Below are positions 53,908 to 61,829 of a DNA stretch of 64,000 bases, one piece after another. Within the stretch, counting starts at the first letter, position 1; every line of letters begins with the position of its first letter. Under the pieces are notes generated by a model that was given only the letters and a program-made list of their open reading frames with translations, was not told the DNA's origin and ran no database searches. This DNA is from Actinomycetospora chiangmaiensis DSM 45062 (GTDB lineage: Bacteria; Actinomycetota; Actinomycetes; Mycobacteriales; Pseudonocardiaceae): positions 414,247 to 478,246 of the forward strand of contig NZ_KB903229.1 of assembly GCF_000379625.1 (NCBI RefSeq), written 5' to 3'. A program made the position numbers and the translations under genes.

Positions 53908-54731
53908 CGGTCGCCGTCGTCGGGGCCACCGGTCACGTGGGCGGTGAGGTGGTCGCGCAGCTCGCTGCGGCCGGGGAGCCGGTCCGGGCGTTGACCCGTC
54001 GTCCCGGGCGGTGGGACGGGCCGCCGGTCGACGTGGCGGACGTCGGTGGCCCCGGGGCGTTCACCGGTGCCCGGGCGGCCTTCCTCATGACGGCGGAGCC
54101 GATCGTCCCCGGCGGTTGGCCGGCGGTCCTGGCGGCGCTCGTCCGGGCGGCCGTCACCGCGGGCGTGCAGCAGCTCGTGCTCCTGAGCGTGTACAGCGGC
54201 TCCGACGGCGACGACGCGATCGGCCGGTGGAACGCCGCATGCGAGTCCCTCGTCGTCGACAGCGGCGTCCCGTGGACGCTCCTGCGCCCCGGGCGGTTCT
54301 TCTCCAACGCGCTCGCCTGGCGCCGCTTCGTGGACGTCGGCACGGTGCCCGTCGGGTTCGCCCGTCGTGCCGCCGCGGGGATCGACCCGGCCGACGTCGC
54401 CGCCGTGGCGGTGCGGGCGCTCGCGGGCGACCTCGTCGGGGCGGCGCCGCGGCTCACCGGTCCGGCGTCGCTCACCCCGCTCGACGAGCTCCGCGTCCTG
54501 GGCGAGGTGCTGGGTCGCCCGCTGCGCGCCCGGGAGCTGTCCGTCGAGGACGCCGCCCGGGGCATGCGCGCGGGCGGGACGGCGCCGGAGGTGGTCGACG
54601 CGATCGTCGCGCGCACGCTGCGCCAGGACGAGGGCGCTGCGCCGCTGCCGGCGGTCCGGACGGTGCTCGGTCGGGAGCCCCGGAGCTTCGCCGACTGGGC
54701 GCGGGCGCACGAGGCGGCGTTCGCGTCGTGA
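53904..54731 (+). CDS. NmrA-like/NAD(P)-binding protein
   Basis: 275 residues from GTG 53904 (GTGA overlap). The atypical short-chain dehydrogenase start VAVVGATGHVGGEVVAQLAAAGEPVRALTR is the NAD(P)-binding motif; there is no YxxxK catalytic pair in the usual place. WTLLRPGRFFSNAL is typical of the NmrA/quinone-oxidoreductase-2 group (QOR2). Such proteins sense redox state or reduce quinones. The link with a MarR regulator hints at a role in quinone or electrophile response, inferred only. Confidence 0.88.
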   Translation: MTVAVVGATGHVGGEVVAQLAAAGEPVRALTRRPGRWDGPPVDVADVGGPGAFTGARAAFLMTAEPIVPGGWPAVLAALVRAAVTAGVQQLVLLSVYSGSDGDDAIGRWNAACESLVVDSGVPWTLLRPGRFFSNALAWRRFVDVGTVPVGFARRAAAGIDPADVAAVAVRALAGDLVGAAPRLTGPASLTPLDELRVLGEVLGRPLRARELSVEDAARGMRAGGTAPEVVDAIVARTLRQDEGAAPLPAVRTVLGREPRSFADWARAHEAAFAS

Positions 54732-54896
54732 TCGTCGGACACCAGCGGTGACCGGTGCTCGTCGGTCTCACGGACCTCCCGGCCGTGCAACATCTGCCCC
54801 CGGGCCGCCGAAACCCGTCGGGATCGCCCGATCCGGGGTTTCTCCGGTAGCGAACGCCTTCCCGGAACAGCGGTGGAACGGGCATCGTTGGAGCGA

Positions 54897-54921
54897 GTAC
54901 GACCACGCATGGTGGTCGTGC
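54897..54921. promoter_or_regulatory. Palindrome upstream of clpC
   Basis: ACGACCAC (54899-54906) and GTGGTCGT (54912-54919) are perfect 8-bp arms around GCATG; the arms extend by two more compatible pairs. Operator for a stress regulator or a terminator of the NmrA-like operon are both possible. No clear HAIR or ClgR box was found. Confidence 0.4.
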
Positions 54922-55005
54922 GAGCAGAATCGGTCATCCGAGACCGACGTGGCTGGCGTCACGGTGCGGCAACCGCCGACACCGGGTGGTGTCGGTCCCG
55001 GCGAC

Positions 55006-55011
55006 TAGGAT
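55006..55011 (+). promoter_or_regulatory. -10 box TAGGAT of clpC
   Basis: TAGGAT is about 115 bases before ATG 55128. No obvious -35 hexamer is seen at 16-18 bases. Confidence 0.45.
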
Positions 55012-55127
55012 GGTCGTACGGTGCTCGGTCACGGTGTGAGCACCAGCCAGGGTCCGCGGGGTTCCCGTCGTCGGTGACGGCGGGGGAGTGCGCGGGAGTC
55101 CGCCGGCGCAGCAGTCAGGAGTGACGA

Positions 55128-57668
55128 ATGTTCGAGAGGTTCACCGACCGCGCGAGGCGGGTGGTCGTCCTGGCCCAAGAAGAGGCCAGGATGCTCAACC
55201 ACAACTACATCGGGACCGAGCACATCCTGCTCGGACTGATCCACGAGGGCGAAGGCGTCGCCGCCAAGGCCCTCGAGTCGCTGGGCATCGCCCTGGAGGG
55301 CGTGCGTCAGCAGGTCGAGGAGATCATCGGCCAGGGTCAGCAGGCCCCCTCGGGGCACATCCCGTTCACCCCGCGCGCCAAGAAGGTGCTGGAGCTGTCG
55401 CTGCGCGAGGCGCTGCAGCTCGGCCACAACTACATCGGCACCGAGCACATCCTGCTCGGGCTGATCCGTGAGGGCGAGGGCGTCGCCGCCCAGGTCCTCG
55501 TCAAGCTCGGGGCCGACCTCAACCGGGTGCGCCAGCAGGTGCTGCAGCTGCTCTCGGGCTACCAGGGCAAGGAGCCCGCGGAGTCCGGCGGCCAGCGCGG
55601 CGAGGGCACCCCGTCGTCGTCCCTCGTGCTCGACCAGTTCGGTCGCAACCTCACCCAGTCCGCCCGCGAGGGCAAGCTGGACCCGGTCATCGGCCGGGAG
55701 AAGGAGATCGAGCGGGTCATGCAGGTCCTCTCCCGGAGGACCAAGAACAACCCGGTCCTCATCGGCGAGCCCGGCGTCGGCAAGACCGCCGTCGTCGAGG
55801 GCCTCGGCCAGGCCATCGTCAAGGGCGAGGTCCCCGAGACGCTGAAGGACAAGCAGCTCTACACGCTCGACCTCGGGTCGCTCGTGGCGGGCTCGCGCTA
55901 CCGCGGTGACTTCGAGGAGCGCCTGAAGAAGGTCCTCAAGGAGATCCGCACCCGCGGCGACATCATCCTGTTCATCGACGAGCTCCACACCCTCGTGGGT
56001 GCCGGTGCCGCCGAGGGCGCGATCGACGCCGCCTCGATCCTCAAGCCGATGCTGGCCCGCGGTGAGCTGCAGACCATCGGTGCGACGACGCTCGACGAGT
56101 ACCGCAAGCACGTCGAGAAGGACGCCGCGCTCGAGCGCCGCTTCCAGCCGATCCAGGTGGGGGAGCCCTCGGTGGCCCACTCCATCGAGATCCTCAAGGG
56201 CCTGCGCGACCGGTACGAGGCGCACCACCGCGTCTCGATCACCGACCCGGCGCTGGTCGCGGCGGCCACCCTGGCCGACCGCTACATCAACGACCGGTTC
56301 CTGCCGGACAAGGCCATCGACCTGATCGACGAGGCCGGCGCCCGCATGCGCATCCGCCGCATGACCGCGCCGCCGGACCTGCGCGAGTTCGACGAGAAGA
56401 TCTCCGACGTGCGTCGCGAGAAGGAATCGGCGATCGACGCGCAGGACTTCGAGAAGGCCGCGCGCCTGCGCGACGAGGAGAAGCAGCTCCTCGGCCAGAA
56501 GTCCGAGCGCGAGAAGCAGTGGAAGTCCGGTGACCTCGACGTCGTCGCCGAGGTGGACGACGAGCTGATCGCCGAGGTGCTGGCCAACTGGACCGGCATC
56601 CCCGTCTTCAAGCTCACCGAGGAGGAGACGACCCGTCTGCTCCGCATGGAGGACGAGCTCCACAAGCGGATCATCGGACAGGAGGAGGCCGTCCGTTCGG
56701 TCTCCCAGTCGATGCGCCGCACGCGGGCCGGCCTCAAGGACCCGAAGCGTCCGTCGGGGTCGTTCATCTTCGCGGGGCCCTCGGGCGTCGGGAAGACCGA
56801 GCTGACCAAGGCGCTCGCCGAGTTCCTGTTCGGTGACGACGACGCGCTCGTCCAGATCGACATGGGCGAGTTCCACGACCGCTACACCGCCTCGCGGCTC
56901 TTCGGTGCCCCTCCCGGGTACGTCGGCTACGAGGAGGGCGGCCAGCTCACCGAGAAGGTGCGCCGCAAGCCGTTCTCGGTGGTCCTCTTCGACGAGATCG
57001 AGAAGGCCCACTCGGAGGTCTACAACACCCTCCTGCAGGTGCTCGAGGACGGCCGCCTGACCGACGGTCAGGGTCGAGTCGTCGACTTCAAGAACACGGT
57101 CATCGTGTTCACGTCGAACCTCGGTACCCAGGACATCTCGAAGGCCGTGGGCCTGGGCTTCCAGTCCGGCGCCGACACGTCGTCGAACTACGAGCGCATG
57201 AAGAACAAGGTCACGGACGAGCTGAAGAAGCACTTCCGGCCCGAGTTCCTCAACCGCATCGACGACATCGTCGTGTTCCACCAGCTGCGCGAGAACGAGA
57301 TCGTGCAGATGGTCGACCTGATGATCGGTCGCACCGAGAAGCAGCTGCAGAACAAGGACATGTCCATCGAGCTCACCGACGCCGCGAAGAAGCTGCTCGC
57401 GCAGCGCGGCTTCGACCCCGTGCTCGGTGCCCGTCCGCTGCGCCGCACCATCCAGCGGGAGATCGAGGACCAGCTCTCGGAGAAGATCCTGTTCGGGGAG
57501 ATCGAGCCCGGCCAGATCGTGCTCGTCGACGTCGAGGGCTGGACCCCCGAGCTCGACGACAAGGGCGTCACCAAGCCCGCTCCGGAGTCGGCCAAGTTCA
57601 CGTTCCGGGGCGAGGCCAAGCCCACCCCGGTGCCGGACACCCCCGAGGTCGCGACGGCCTCGGAGTAG
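55128..57668 (+). CDS. clpC: AAA+ unfoldase ClpC
   Basis: 846 residues. Two Clp_N repeats ([20 protein letters not shown] and [20 protein letters not shown]) lead to AAA domain 1 (Walker A GEPGVGKT 213-220; Walker [13 protein letters not shown]), a UVR/middle domain (~420-470, [18 protein letters not shown]), and AAA domain 2 (Walker A GPSGVGKT 550-557; [11 protein letters not shown]). It unfolds proteins into ClpP1P2 and is essential in mycobacteria (target of cyclomarin and lassomycin). AGTCAGGAGTG precedes the ATG. Position after lsr2 is conserved, here with about 5 kb of extra genes between. Confidence 0.98.
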   Translation: MFERFTDRARRVVVLAQEEARMLNHNYIGTEHILLGLIHEGEGVAAKALESLGIALEGVRQQVEEIIGQGQQAPSGHIPFTPRAKKVLELSLREALQLGHNYIGTEHILLGLIREGEGVAAQVLVKLGADLNRVRQQVLQLLSGYQGKEPAESGGQRGEGTPSSSLVLDQFGRNLTQSAREGKLDPVIGREKEIERVMQVLSRRTKNNPVLIGEPGVGKTAVVEGLGQAIVKGEVPETLKDKQLYTLDLGSLVAGSRYRGDFEERLKKVLKEIRTRGDIILFIDELHTLVGAGAAEGAIDAASILKPMLARGELQTIGATTLDEYRKHVEKDAALERRFQPIQVGEPSVAHSIEILKGLRDRYEAHHRVSITDPALVAAATLADRYINDRFLPDKAIDLIDEAGARMRIRRMTAPPDLREFDEKISDVRREKESAIDAQDFEKAARLRDEEKQLLGQKSEREKQWKSGDLDVVAEVDDELIAEVLANWTGIPVFKLTEEETTRLLRMEDELHKRIIGQEEAVRSVSQSMRRTRAGLKDPKRPSGSFIFAGPSGVGKTELTKALAEFLFGDDDALVQIDMGEFHDRYTASRLFGAPPGYVGYEEGGQLTEKVRRKPFSVVLFDEIEKAHSEVYNTLLQVLEDGRLTDGQGRVVDFKNTVIVFTSNLGTQDISKAVGLGFQSGADTSSNYERMKNKVTDELKKHFRPEFLNRIDDIVVFHQLRENEIVQMVDLMIGRTEKQLQNKDMSIELTDAAKKLLAQRGFDPVLGARPLRRTIQREIEDQLSEKILFGEIEPGQIVLVDVEGWTPELDDKGVTKPAPESAKFTFRGEAKPTPVPDTPEVATASE

Positions 57669-57683
57669 TCCTCGCAGGCGACG

Positions 57684-57716
57684 ACGCCCCGGTCACCCTC
57701 GTGGTGACCGGGGCGT
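57684..57716 (+). terminator. 14-bp stem-loop terminator of clpC
   Basis: ACGCCCCGGTCACC and GGTGACCGGGGCGT, perfect arms with loop CTCGT, followed by TCGTGTGT. It starts 15 bases after the clpC stop. Confidence 0.92.
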
Positions 57717-57749
57717 TCGTGTGTCCGGCGTGGTGGGCACAGGTCTGAC

Positions 57750-58172
57750 ATGAGCGCACCCACGAGCACGGAGGCGCAGGTCGTCGAGACCTTCCTCGCC
57801 GCCCTCGCCCGTCTCGACGTCGACGCGGTGGGGGAGCTGCTCGACCCCGACGTCGTCTACCAGAACGTCTCGCTGCCGCCGGCCCGCGGGCGCGAGGCGA
57901 CGATGCGCGTCCTCGGCTCGATGGCCCGGCCGCTCACCGGGTTCGAGATCCACACGCACCGGTTGGCGGCGAACGGCTCGACGGTGCTGACCGAGCGCAC
58001 CGACGTGGCGATCGCGGGCCGCGTCCGGATCGCGTTCTGGGTCTGTGGCACCTTCGAGGTTCGCAACGGGCGCATCGTCCTGTGGCGGGACTACTTCGAC
58101 TGGGCCGACGTCACCCGGGCCGCGGTCACCGGCGTGGCGCGGGGCGTGTGGGCCACGCTGCGCCGTCGCTGA
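57750..58172 (+). CDS. Limonene-1,2-epoxide hydrolase-like (SnoaL/NTF2 fold) protein
   Basis: 140 residues from ATG 57750. The cone-shaped NTF2 fold is suggested by VVETFLAALARLDVDAVGELLDPDVVYQN. The Arg-Asp pair in LTERTDV and the Asp of LWRDYFDWADV match the Asp-Arg-Asp catalytic triad of limonene epoxide hydrolase (Rhodococcus). It would add water to an epoxide. The natural substrate could be a steroid or lipid epoxide, as for the M. tuberculosis homologue. The convergent VTT-domain gene starts 3 bp beyond its stop. Confidence 0.85.
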   Translation: MSAPTSTEAQVVETFLAALARLDVDAVGELLDPDVVYQNVSLPPARGREATMRVLGSMARPLTGFEIHTHRLAANGSTVLTERTDVAIAGRVRIAFWVCGTFEVRNGRIVLWRDYFDWADVTRAAVTGVARGVWATLRRR

Positions 58173-58175
58173 CGG

Positions 58176-58967
58176 TCAGCTCCGGGTCGCGGCCGCCCGC
58201 CGCTGCCGTCTGCCCTGCGAGCGGCCGGCCTGCACCGCGATGACGACGGCGACGGCCAGGCTGATCCAGAGGGCGTAGCGGTCGACCACGAGAACCACGT
58301 CGACGGCCGACTGCCCGAGCGCGTACCCGAGCCCGGCCACCAGCCCCGTCATCACACCCGCGCCGATGATGCTCGCCGCGAGGAACGCGACGAAGGACGA
58401 GCCGGCGAGTCCGGCGAGCAGGTACACCAGCAGCGCGGGGACGCCGGGGAGGGCCGCGGCGATCACGAGCAGGAACATCGCCCACATCGGCCACGACCGC
58501 ACCCGCTCGACGAAGCGCTGCGCCCGATCCGTGGGAACGAAGAACTTCACGCCCTTGGCGCCCCAGCGGCGACCGGCCCACCAGTACAGCCAGTCGAACT
58601 TCGCCTTCCCGACGATGCCCGCGACGATCACGAGCCACAGGTCCGCCTGACCGATGCGCGCGAACGCGGCCCCCGCGCCGATCGCCGAGGAACTCCCCGT
58701 CACCGCGGCCAGCACCGTCGGGTGGGACGCGAGGAGGAACGGGCGCAGCGGGAGCGTGGCCATGGCGAGCACGAACGCCCCGACCATGCAGCCGATCAGG
58801 ACCTTGTCGGCCCGGGCCATCGGGCTGTCCCACGGCCGCATGTCGCGCCACTGCTGCTTCGCGGCCTCGATCTCCTCGGGGGAGTACTGACGCCGCCACC
58901 CCGAGCGTCGGGGTGCGTCCTCGGTCGCGGGCTCCGGTGCGGCCGACGCCTCGTCCCGTTCGGCCAC
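58176..58967 (-). CDS. DedA/VTT-domain membrane protein
   Basis: 263 residues from GTG 58967. A ~50-residue hydrophilic N-terminus precedes five or six helices. The VTT (SNARE-associated) region includes GSSSAIGAGAAFARIGQADLWLVIVAGIVGKAKFDWLYWWAGRRWG and the later ALPGVPALLVYLLAGLAG. DedA proteins flip polyprenyl or phospholipids and affect envelope integrity. The two acidic/basic residues used for transport in DedA cannot be assigned with certainty. Confidence 0.82.
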   Translation of the reverse strand: MAERDEASAAPEPATEDAPRRSGWRRQYSPEEIEAAKQQWRDMRPWDSPMARADKVLIGCMVGAFVLAMATLPLRPFLLASHPTVLAAVTGSSSAIGAGAAFARIGQADLWLVIVAGIVGKAKFDWLYWWAGRRWGAKGVKFFVPTDRAQRFVERVRSWPMWAMFLLVIAAALPGVPALLVYLLAGLAGSSFVAFLAASIIGAGVMTGLVAGLGYALGQSAVDVVLVVDRYALWISLAVAVVIAVQAGRSQGRRQRRAAATRS

Positions 58968-59461
58968 GTCGACCCCGATCCCCCGGCGGCCCGTCCACCG
59001 TCCCGCTCGACGGTAGCGGAGGGAGGTTGACGCCGGTGTGTCGTGATCGTCCGGTGTGCGTGACGTCGAGCGACCCCGACCAAGACCGTGATCACCTCGG
59101 GGGGACCGTCATGGCTGTTCCGAAGATCGACAACAGCCATGGGCGTCCACTCGACTGTGATCATGCTCAGCTGAGCGCCGTACACGTCCGCCGGCAGGGA
59201 CGAGTGCGCAGGTGACTCCTACGCGTTGCGCACACAGTTCGGCCGGAGGCAGCCAGGGCTGTCGCGACTCCTGCGCGTCGCGCACATAGTCCGGCCCAGG
59301 CAGTCGCGTCGCCAGCGGACGTGTGTGCGCCGCGCGTAGGAGTCGCGCGAGGCGGGTGGCTCGGGAGTCGGAGTGTGTGCGGGACGCGCAGGGGTCGCCA
59401 GCGCCGGGTGGCGGGGTGGCCGGAGCGCCGCGCGCGCGTCGCATTTCGGAGGCCTCACCGC
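58968..59461. other. Gene-free 494-bp gap with inverted repeats
   Basis: No convincing gene. A stem-loop with 10-bp arms CATGGCTGTT (59110-59119) and AACAGCCATG (59132-59141), and a set of four 24-bp repeats in direct and inverted order (59214-59396), occupy much of it. The short frame at 59111 (GGGGGGA upstream, 34 codons) is more likely chance. The right end is the region after the leftward WYL gene. Confidence 0.65.
59214..59396. repeat. Four 24-bp repeats, two direct and two inverted
   Basis: Units 59214-59237 and 59266-59289 read GACTCCT(A/G)CGCGT then CGCACA(C/T)AG. Units 59321-59344 and 59373-59396 are their reverse complements (GTGTGTGCGCCGCGCGTAGG and a variant). The set can fold into one large cruciform. 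It lies downstream of the leftward WYL regulator gene, so termination is a possible role. Confidence 0.8.
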
Positions 59462-60439
59462 TCAGGCCTGGTACAGCGCCGCCAGTCCCTTCGCCGCCTC
59501 CGACATCTGCTCGCGCAGCGCCGCGGGCGAGACGACCTCCACCTCGGGGCCGAGCGCCAGCAGCTCCGACCGGGTCGCGGCGATCGACTCCATCGGGATG
59601 ACCGCGCAGGTCCAGCCCGCGTCGTCGGTGGGCCAGGAACGCTCCGCGAGGGCCCGCGCCGTGTGCGGCCGCAGCACCACCGGTGCCAACTCCATCGCGC
59701 CCGGGGACAACCGCACGGCGGCCTCGGCCTGGTAGAAGGCGGCGGTCAGCGACTCCGCGGCTGATGTCCAGTAGCGGAAGAGGTCGAAGTCGTCGGGTCG
59801 TTCGAAGTGCGCGTCGAGGGTCTCGAACGCCACGACCCGCGACACCCGGTAGGTGTGCGCCGTCCCGTCGCCGGACGGCTGGGCGACGAGGAACCAGACG
59901 CCCGCCTTCAGGACGACGCCGAGCGGCTCGAGGTCCCGGTCGACCTCCTCGTCCCCCCAGCGGCGGTAGCGGATCCGTACGACCCGCTGGTTCCAGACGG
60001 CGTCGGCGATCCCGGTGAGGGTCGGCACCTGGTCGGCCTCGCGGAACCAGCCGGGCGCGTCGAGGTGGAAGCGTTCGGCGATGCGCCGGGAGCGCTCGGC
60101 GAGCTCGTCGGGGAGGGCCGCGTGCACCTTGAGCTGGGCGGCCGCGAGGACCCGCCCGAGACCGAGCTCGGCGGCCGCGGTGGGCATGCCGGCCAGGGCG
60201 AGCGAGTCCGCCTCCTCGGCCGACATCCCCGTCAGGCGGGTGCTCCAGCCCTCCAGCAACGAGTACCCGCCGTCGGGACCACGGTCGGCGTAGACCGGGA
60301 CCCCCGACTCCGCCAGCCCGTCCATGTCGCGGTAGATCGTCCGGATCGAGACCCCGAGCTCGTCGGCGAGCTCGCGCGCCGTCATACGCCCACGTGTCTG
60401 CAGGAGGAGCAGCACGGAGAGCAACCGACTGGCGCGCAC
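59462..60439 (-). CDS. WYL-domain transcriptional regulator (YafY/DeoR type)
   Basis: 325 residues from GTG 60439. The N-terminal helix-turn-helix is LLQTRGRMTARELADELGVSIRTIYRDMDGLAESGVPVYADRGPDGGY (~12-60). A WYL domain fills ~140-225 (AVWNQRVVRIRYRRWGDEEVDRDLEPLGVVLKAGVWFLVA), and the WCX C-terminal extension follows. WYL domains bind nucleotides or small ligands. The palindrome at 60459-60479 just upstream is the likely own operator. Confidence 0.92.
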   Translation of the reverse strand: MRASRLLSVLLLLQTRGRMTARELADELGVSIRTIYRDMDGLAESGVPVYADRGPDGGYSLLEGWSTRLTGMSAEEADSLALAGMPTAAAELGLGRVLAAAQLKVHAALPDELAERSRRIAERFHLDAPGWFREADQVPTLTGIADAVWNQRVVRIRYRRWGDEEVDRDLEPLGVVLKAGVWFLVAQPSGDGTAHTYRVSRVVAFETLDAHFERPDDFDLFRYWTSAAESLTAAFYQAEAAVRLSPGAMELAPVVLRPHTARALAERSWPTDDAGWTCAVIPMESIAATRSELLALGPEVEVVSPAALREQMSEAAKGLAALYQA

Positions 60440-60458
60440 GCGTCAGTCCTACCCCATG

Positions 60459-60479
60459 AGCTGACAGGCCATGTCAGCT
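60459..60479. promoter_or_regulatory. Palindromic operator candidate before the WYL gene
   Basis: AGCTGACA (60459-60466) and TGTCAGCT (60472-60479) are perfect arms around GGCCA, 20 bases upstream of the WYL start. It also overlaps the stop of the small membrane protein gene, so a terminator role is possible. Confidence 0.5.
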
Positions 60480-60632
60480 ACCCGCCGCCGCGCGGGCGGC
60501 GGGGACACCGTCGTCGTCGGCGTCGAGGAGGAGCGGGTCGGAGACCCCGGCCCGCACCGCCTCGAGCTGGGCCGACACCGCGATCCCGGCGAGCAGTGCG
60601 ACGCCGGTGATGAACGCGCAGAGCAGCAGCAC
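60474..60632 (-). CDS. Possible small single-pass membrane protein
   Basis: 52 residues from GTG 60632: a hydrophobic helix (VLLLCAFITGVALLAGIAVS), then QLEAVRAGVSDPLLLDADDD and a short Ala-rich end. The helix and acidic tail look real and the frame is clean. The start is uncertain; the frame is open upstream into the end of the SIR2 gene (to 60746). It belongs to the leftward mutY-mhuD-SIR2 run. Function unknown, and existence needs translation data. Confidence 0.4.
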   Translation of the reverse strand: MLLLCAFITGVALLAGIAVSAQLEAVRAGVSDPLLLDADDDGVPAARAAAGS

Positions 60633-60669
60633 CAGGGTCCCGGTGGGAGGCTCCGCTGCGGGCCGCCGG

Positions 60670-61500
60670 TCAGGCCCAGGCGTCGACGAGCAGCCCGTCG
60701 AGGGCGAGCAGGGTGTCCCGGGCGCCCGCCGCGAGTCCGACGCCACGACCGTGCCGGACCTCCGGCTCGCGGACGTTGACCCGCACGAGGCGCCCGGACG
60801 CGGCGGACGCCAGTTCGGCGTGCCGGCGGACGGTGGGCACCGCGGTGCCGGCGCCGAGCTCGATCACGGCGACGTCGTCGTGTCGGCGGAGCCAGTCCCG
60901 GTGGGCGGCCAGGCGCTCGGCGTGCACGCCCGGCACCCACGACCCGTCGCCGAACATGAGGATGTTCGGCCGCGCGACCGCCCCGCACCGCGGACAGGCG
61001 GGCAGCGGCTCGCGGGCCCGCATCGTGTCCTCGTCGACGGCGACCTCCACGTCGTCGGCCGGCCAGGTCGCGTCCGAGCAGGGGCGGCTGCACTGCAGGG
61101 AGCCGATCGCGCCGTGGCACTCGACCACGGCGTCGTCGGGAAAGCCCGCGGCCTGGAACGCCCCGTCGACGTTGGAGGTGAAGACCCGCGTGGGGAGGCG
61201 GCGGGACCACCCGAGGAGGACCCCGAAGCCGGCGTGCGGCACCGTCGCGCGGTAGAGCGCGAGACGGTGGCCGTAGAAGCCCCAGGCGAGTTCGGGGTCG
61301 TCGTCGAAGTGCTCGGGGTCGGCCAGTTCCTCGAAGCGCAGGCCGAGCCGCCGGTAGGGCGGATAGGCGCGCCAGAACCCCTCCGGGCCGCGGAAGTCCG
61401 GCAGCCCCGAGTCGACGCCCATCCCGGCGCCGGCCGCGACGACCAGGGCCGAGGCGCCGCGGAGGAGCTCCGCGGCGCGCTCGACGTCGGGTTCGCTCAG
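60670..61500 (-). CDS. SIR2-family NAD-dependent protein (deacylase-like)
   Basis: 276 residues if it starts at CTG 61500. The NAD motif VVAAGAGMGVDSGLPDFRGPEGFW is only complete with that start; ATG 61422 cuts it at GMG. There is no ATG, GTG or TTG in frame between 61422 and the preceding stop. The CTG shares a CTGA overlap with the mhuD stop, just like the GTGA overlaps elsewhere. Later motifs: FTSNVDGAFQAAGF, the catalytic His in ECHGAIGSLQC, zinc cysteines CSRPC and CPRC, and PNILMFGD. It is closer to the atypical SIR2 group than to CobB; the acyl target is unknown. Confidence 0.82.
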   Translation of the reverse strand: MSEPDVERAAELLRGASALVVAAGAGMGVDSGLPDFRGPEGFWRAYPPYRRLGLRFEELADPEHFDDDPELAWGFYGHRLALYRATVPHAGFGVLLGWSRRLPTRVFTSNVDGAFQAAGFPDDAVVECHGAIGSLQCSRPCSDATWPADDVEVAVDEDTMRAREPLPACPRCGAVARPNILMFGDGSWVPGVHAERLAAHRDWLRRHDDVAVIELGAGTAVPTVRRHAELASAASGRLVRVNVREPEVRHGRGVGLAAGARDTLLALDGLLVDAWA

Positions 61501-61817
61501 GACTCCCCGCCGGGCTTGCCGACGGACAGCACGACCTCGAACTCCATGAGGTCCGCCCCGGAGGACACCGGCTGCTTGCGCTCGCCGGCGTGCGCCGCGG
61601 CGGCCGCGCCACCGTCACGCCAGGCGGCGAACGCCTCCTCGGACTCCCAGCGGGTGTAGACGAAGTACCGGTCGTCCCCCGCGCTGGGGCGCAGCAGTTC
61701 GTAGCCCAGGAAGCCCGGGGTGTCCTTGATCGCCTCGCCACGGGCGGCGAACCGGCGCTCGAGCTCCGGGCCGTTGCCCTCGGGGACCTTGATGGCATTG
61801 ATCTTCACGACGGCCAT
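61497..61817 (-). CDS. mhuD: Haem-degrading monooxygenase, MhuD-like
   Basis: 106 residues. The sequence runs parallel to M. tuberculosis MhuD (Rv3592): VVKINAIKVPEGNGPELERRFAARG, PGFLGYELLRP, RYFVYTRWESEEAFAAW and the closing LMEFEVVLSVGKPGG. The catalytic Asn 7, Trp 66 and His 76 (His 75 in MhuD) are all present. MhuD opens haem to mycobilin and releases iron without CO. It lies 9 bp after mutY but has its own TAGGCT box across the mutY stop, so it can be transcribed separately. Order mutY-mhuD matches the M. tuberculosis neighbourhood. Confidence 0.9.
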   Translation of the reverse strand: MAVVKINAIKVPEGNGPELERRFAARGEAIKDTPGFLGYELLRPSAGDDRYFVYTRWESEEAFAAWRDGGAAAAAHAGERKQPVSSGADLMEFEVVLSVGKPGGES

Positions 61818-61823
61818 GTCCCG

Positions 61824-61829
61824 AGCCTA
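61824..61829 (-). promoter_or_regulatory. -10 box TAGGCT, leaderless geometry
   Basis: On the minus strand TAGGCT starts with the mutY stop codon (TAG) and ends 6 bases before ATG 61817 of mhuD. Confidence 0.5.

Larger units (their letters stand above)
54732..55127. other. 396-bp gap with the clpC control region
   Basis: No frame looks coding. The gap holds a perfect palindrome (54899-54919), a -10-like TAGGAT (55006-55011) and a ~115-base leader before clpC. A frame rich in Trp and His around 54850-55008 was checked and has no start codon. Confidence 0.6.

Noticed and set aside
54841-54880. ClgR-type operator before clpC
   Set aside because: The half-site GTAGCGAAC fits, but the other half has two mismatches to the known CGC-type consensus.
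54850-55008. Trp/His-rich peptide frame before clpC (RWNGHRWSEYDHAWW)
   Set aside because: It looks protein-like for about 20 residues but has no start codon in frame, and part of it is simply the palindrome at 54899-54919.
59111-59215. Small gene of 34 codons starting MAVPKIDNSHGR with GGGGGGA upstream
   Set aside because: Its first codons coincide with a perfect stem-loop, which hides the start, and the rest has no hydrophobic core or known family.
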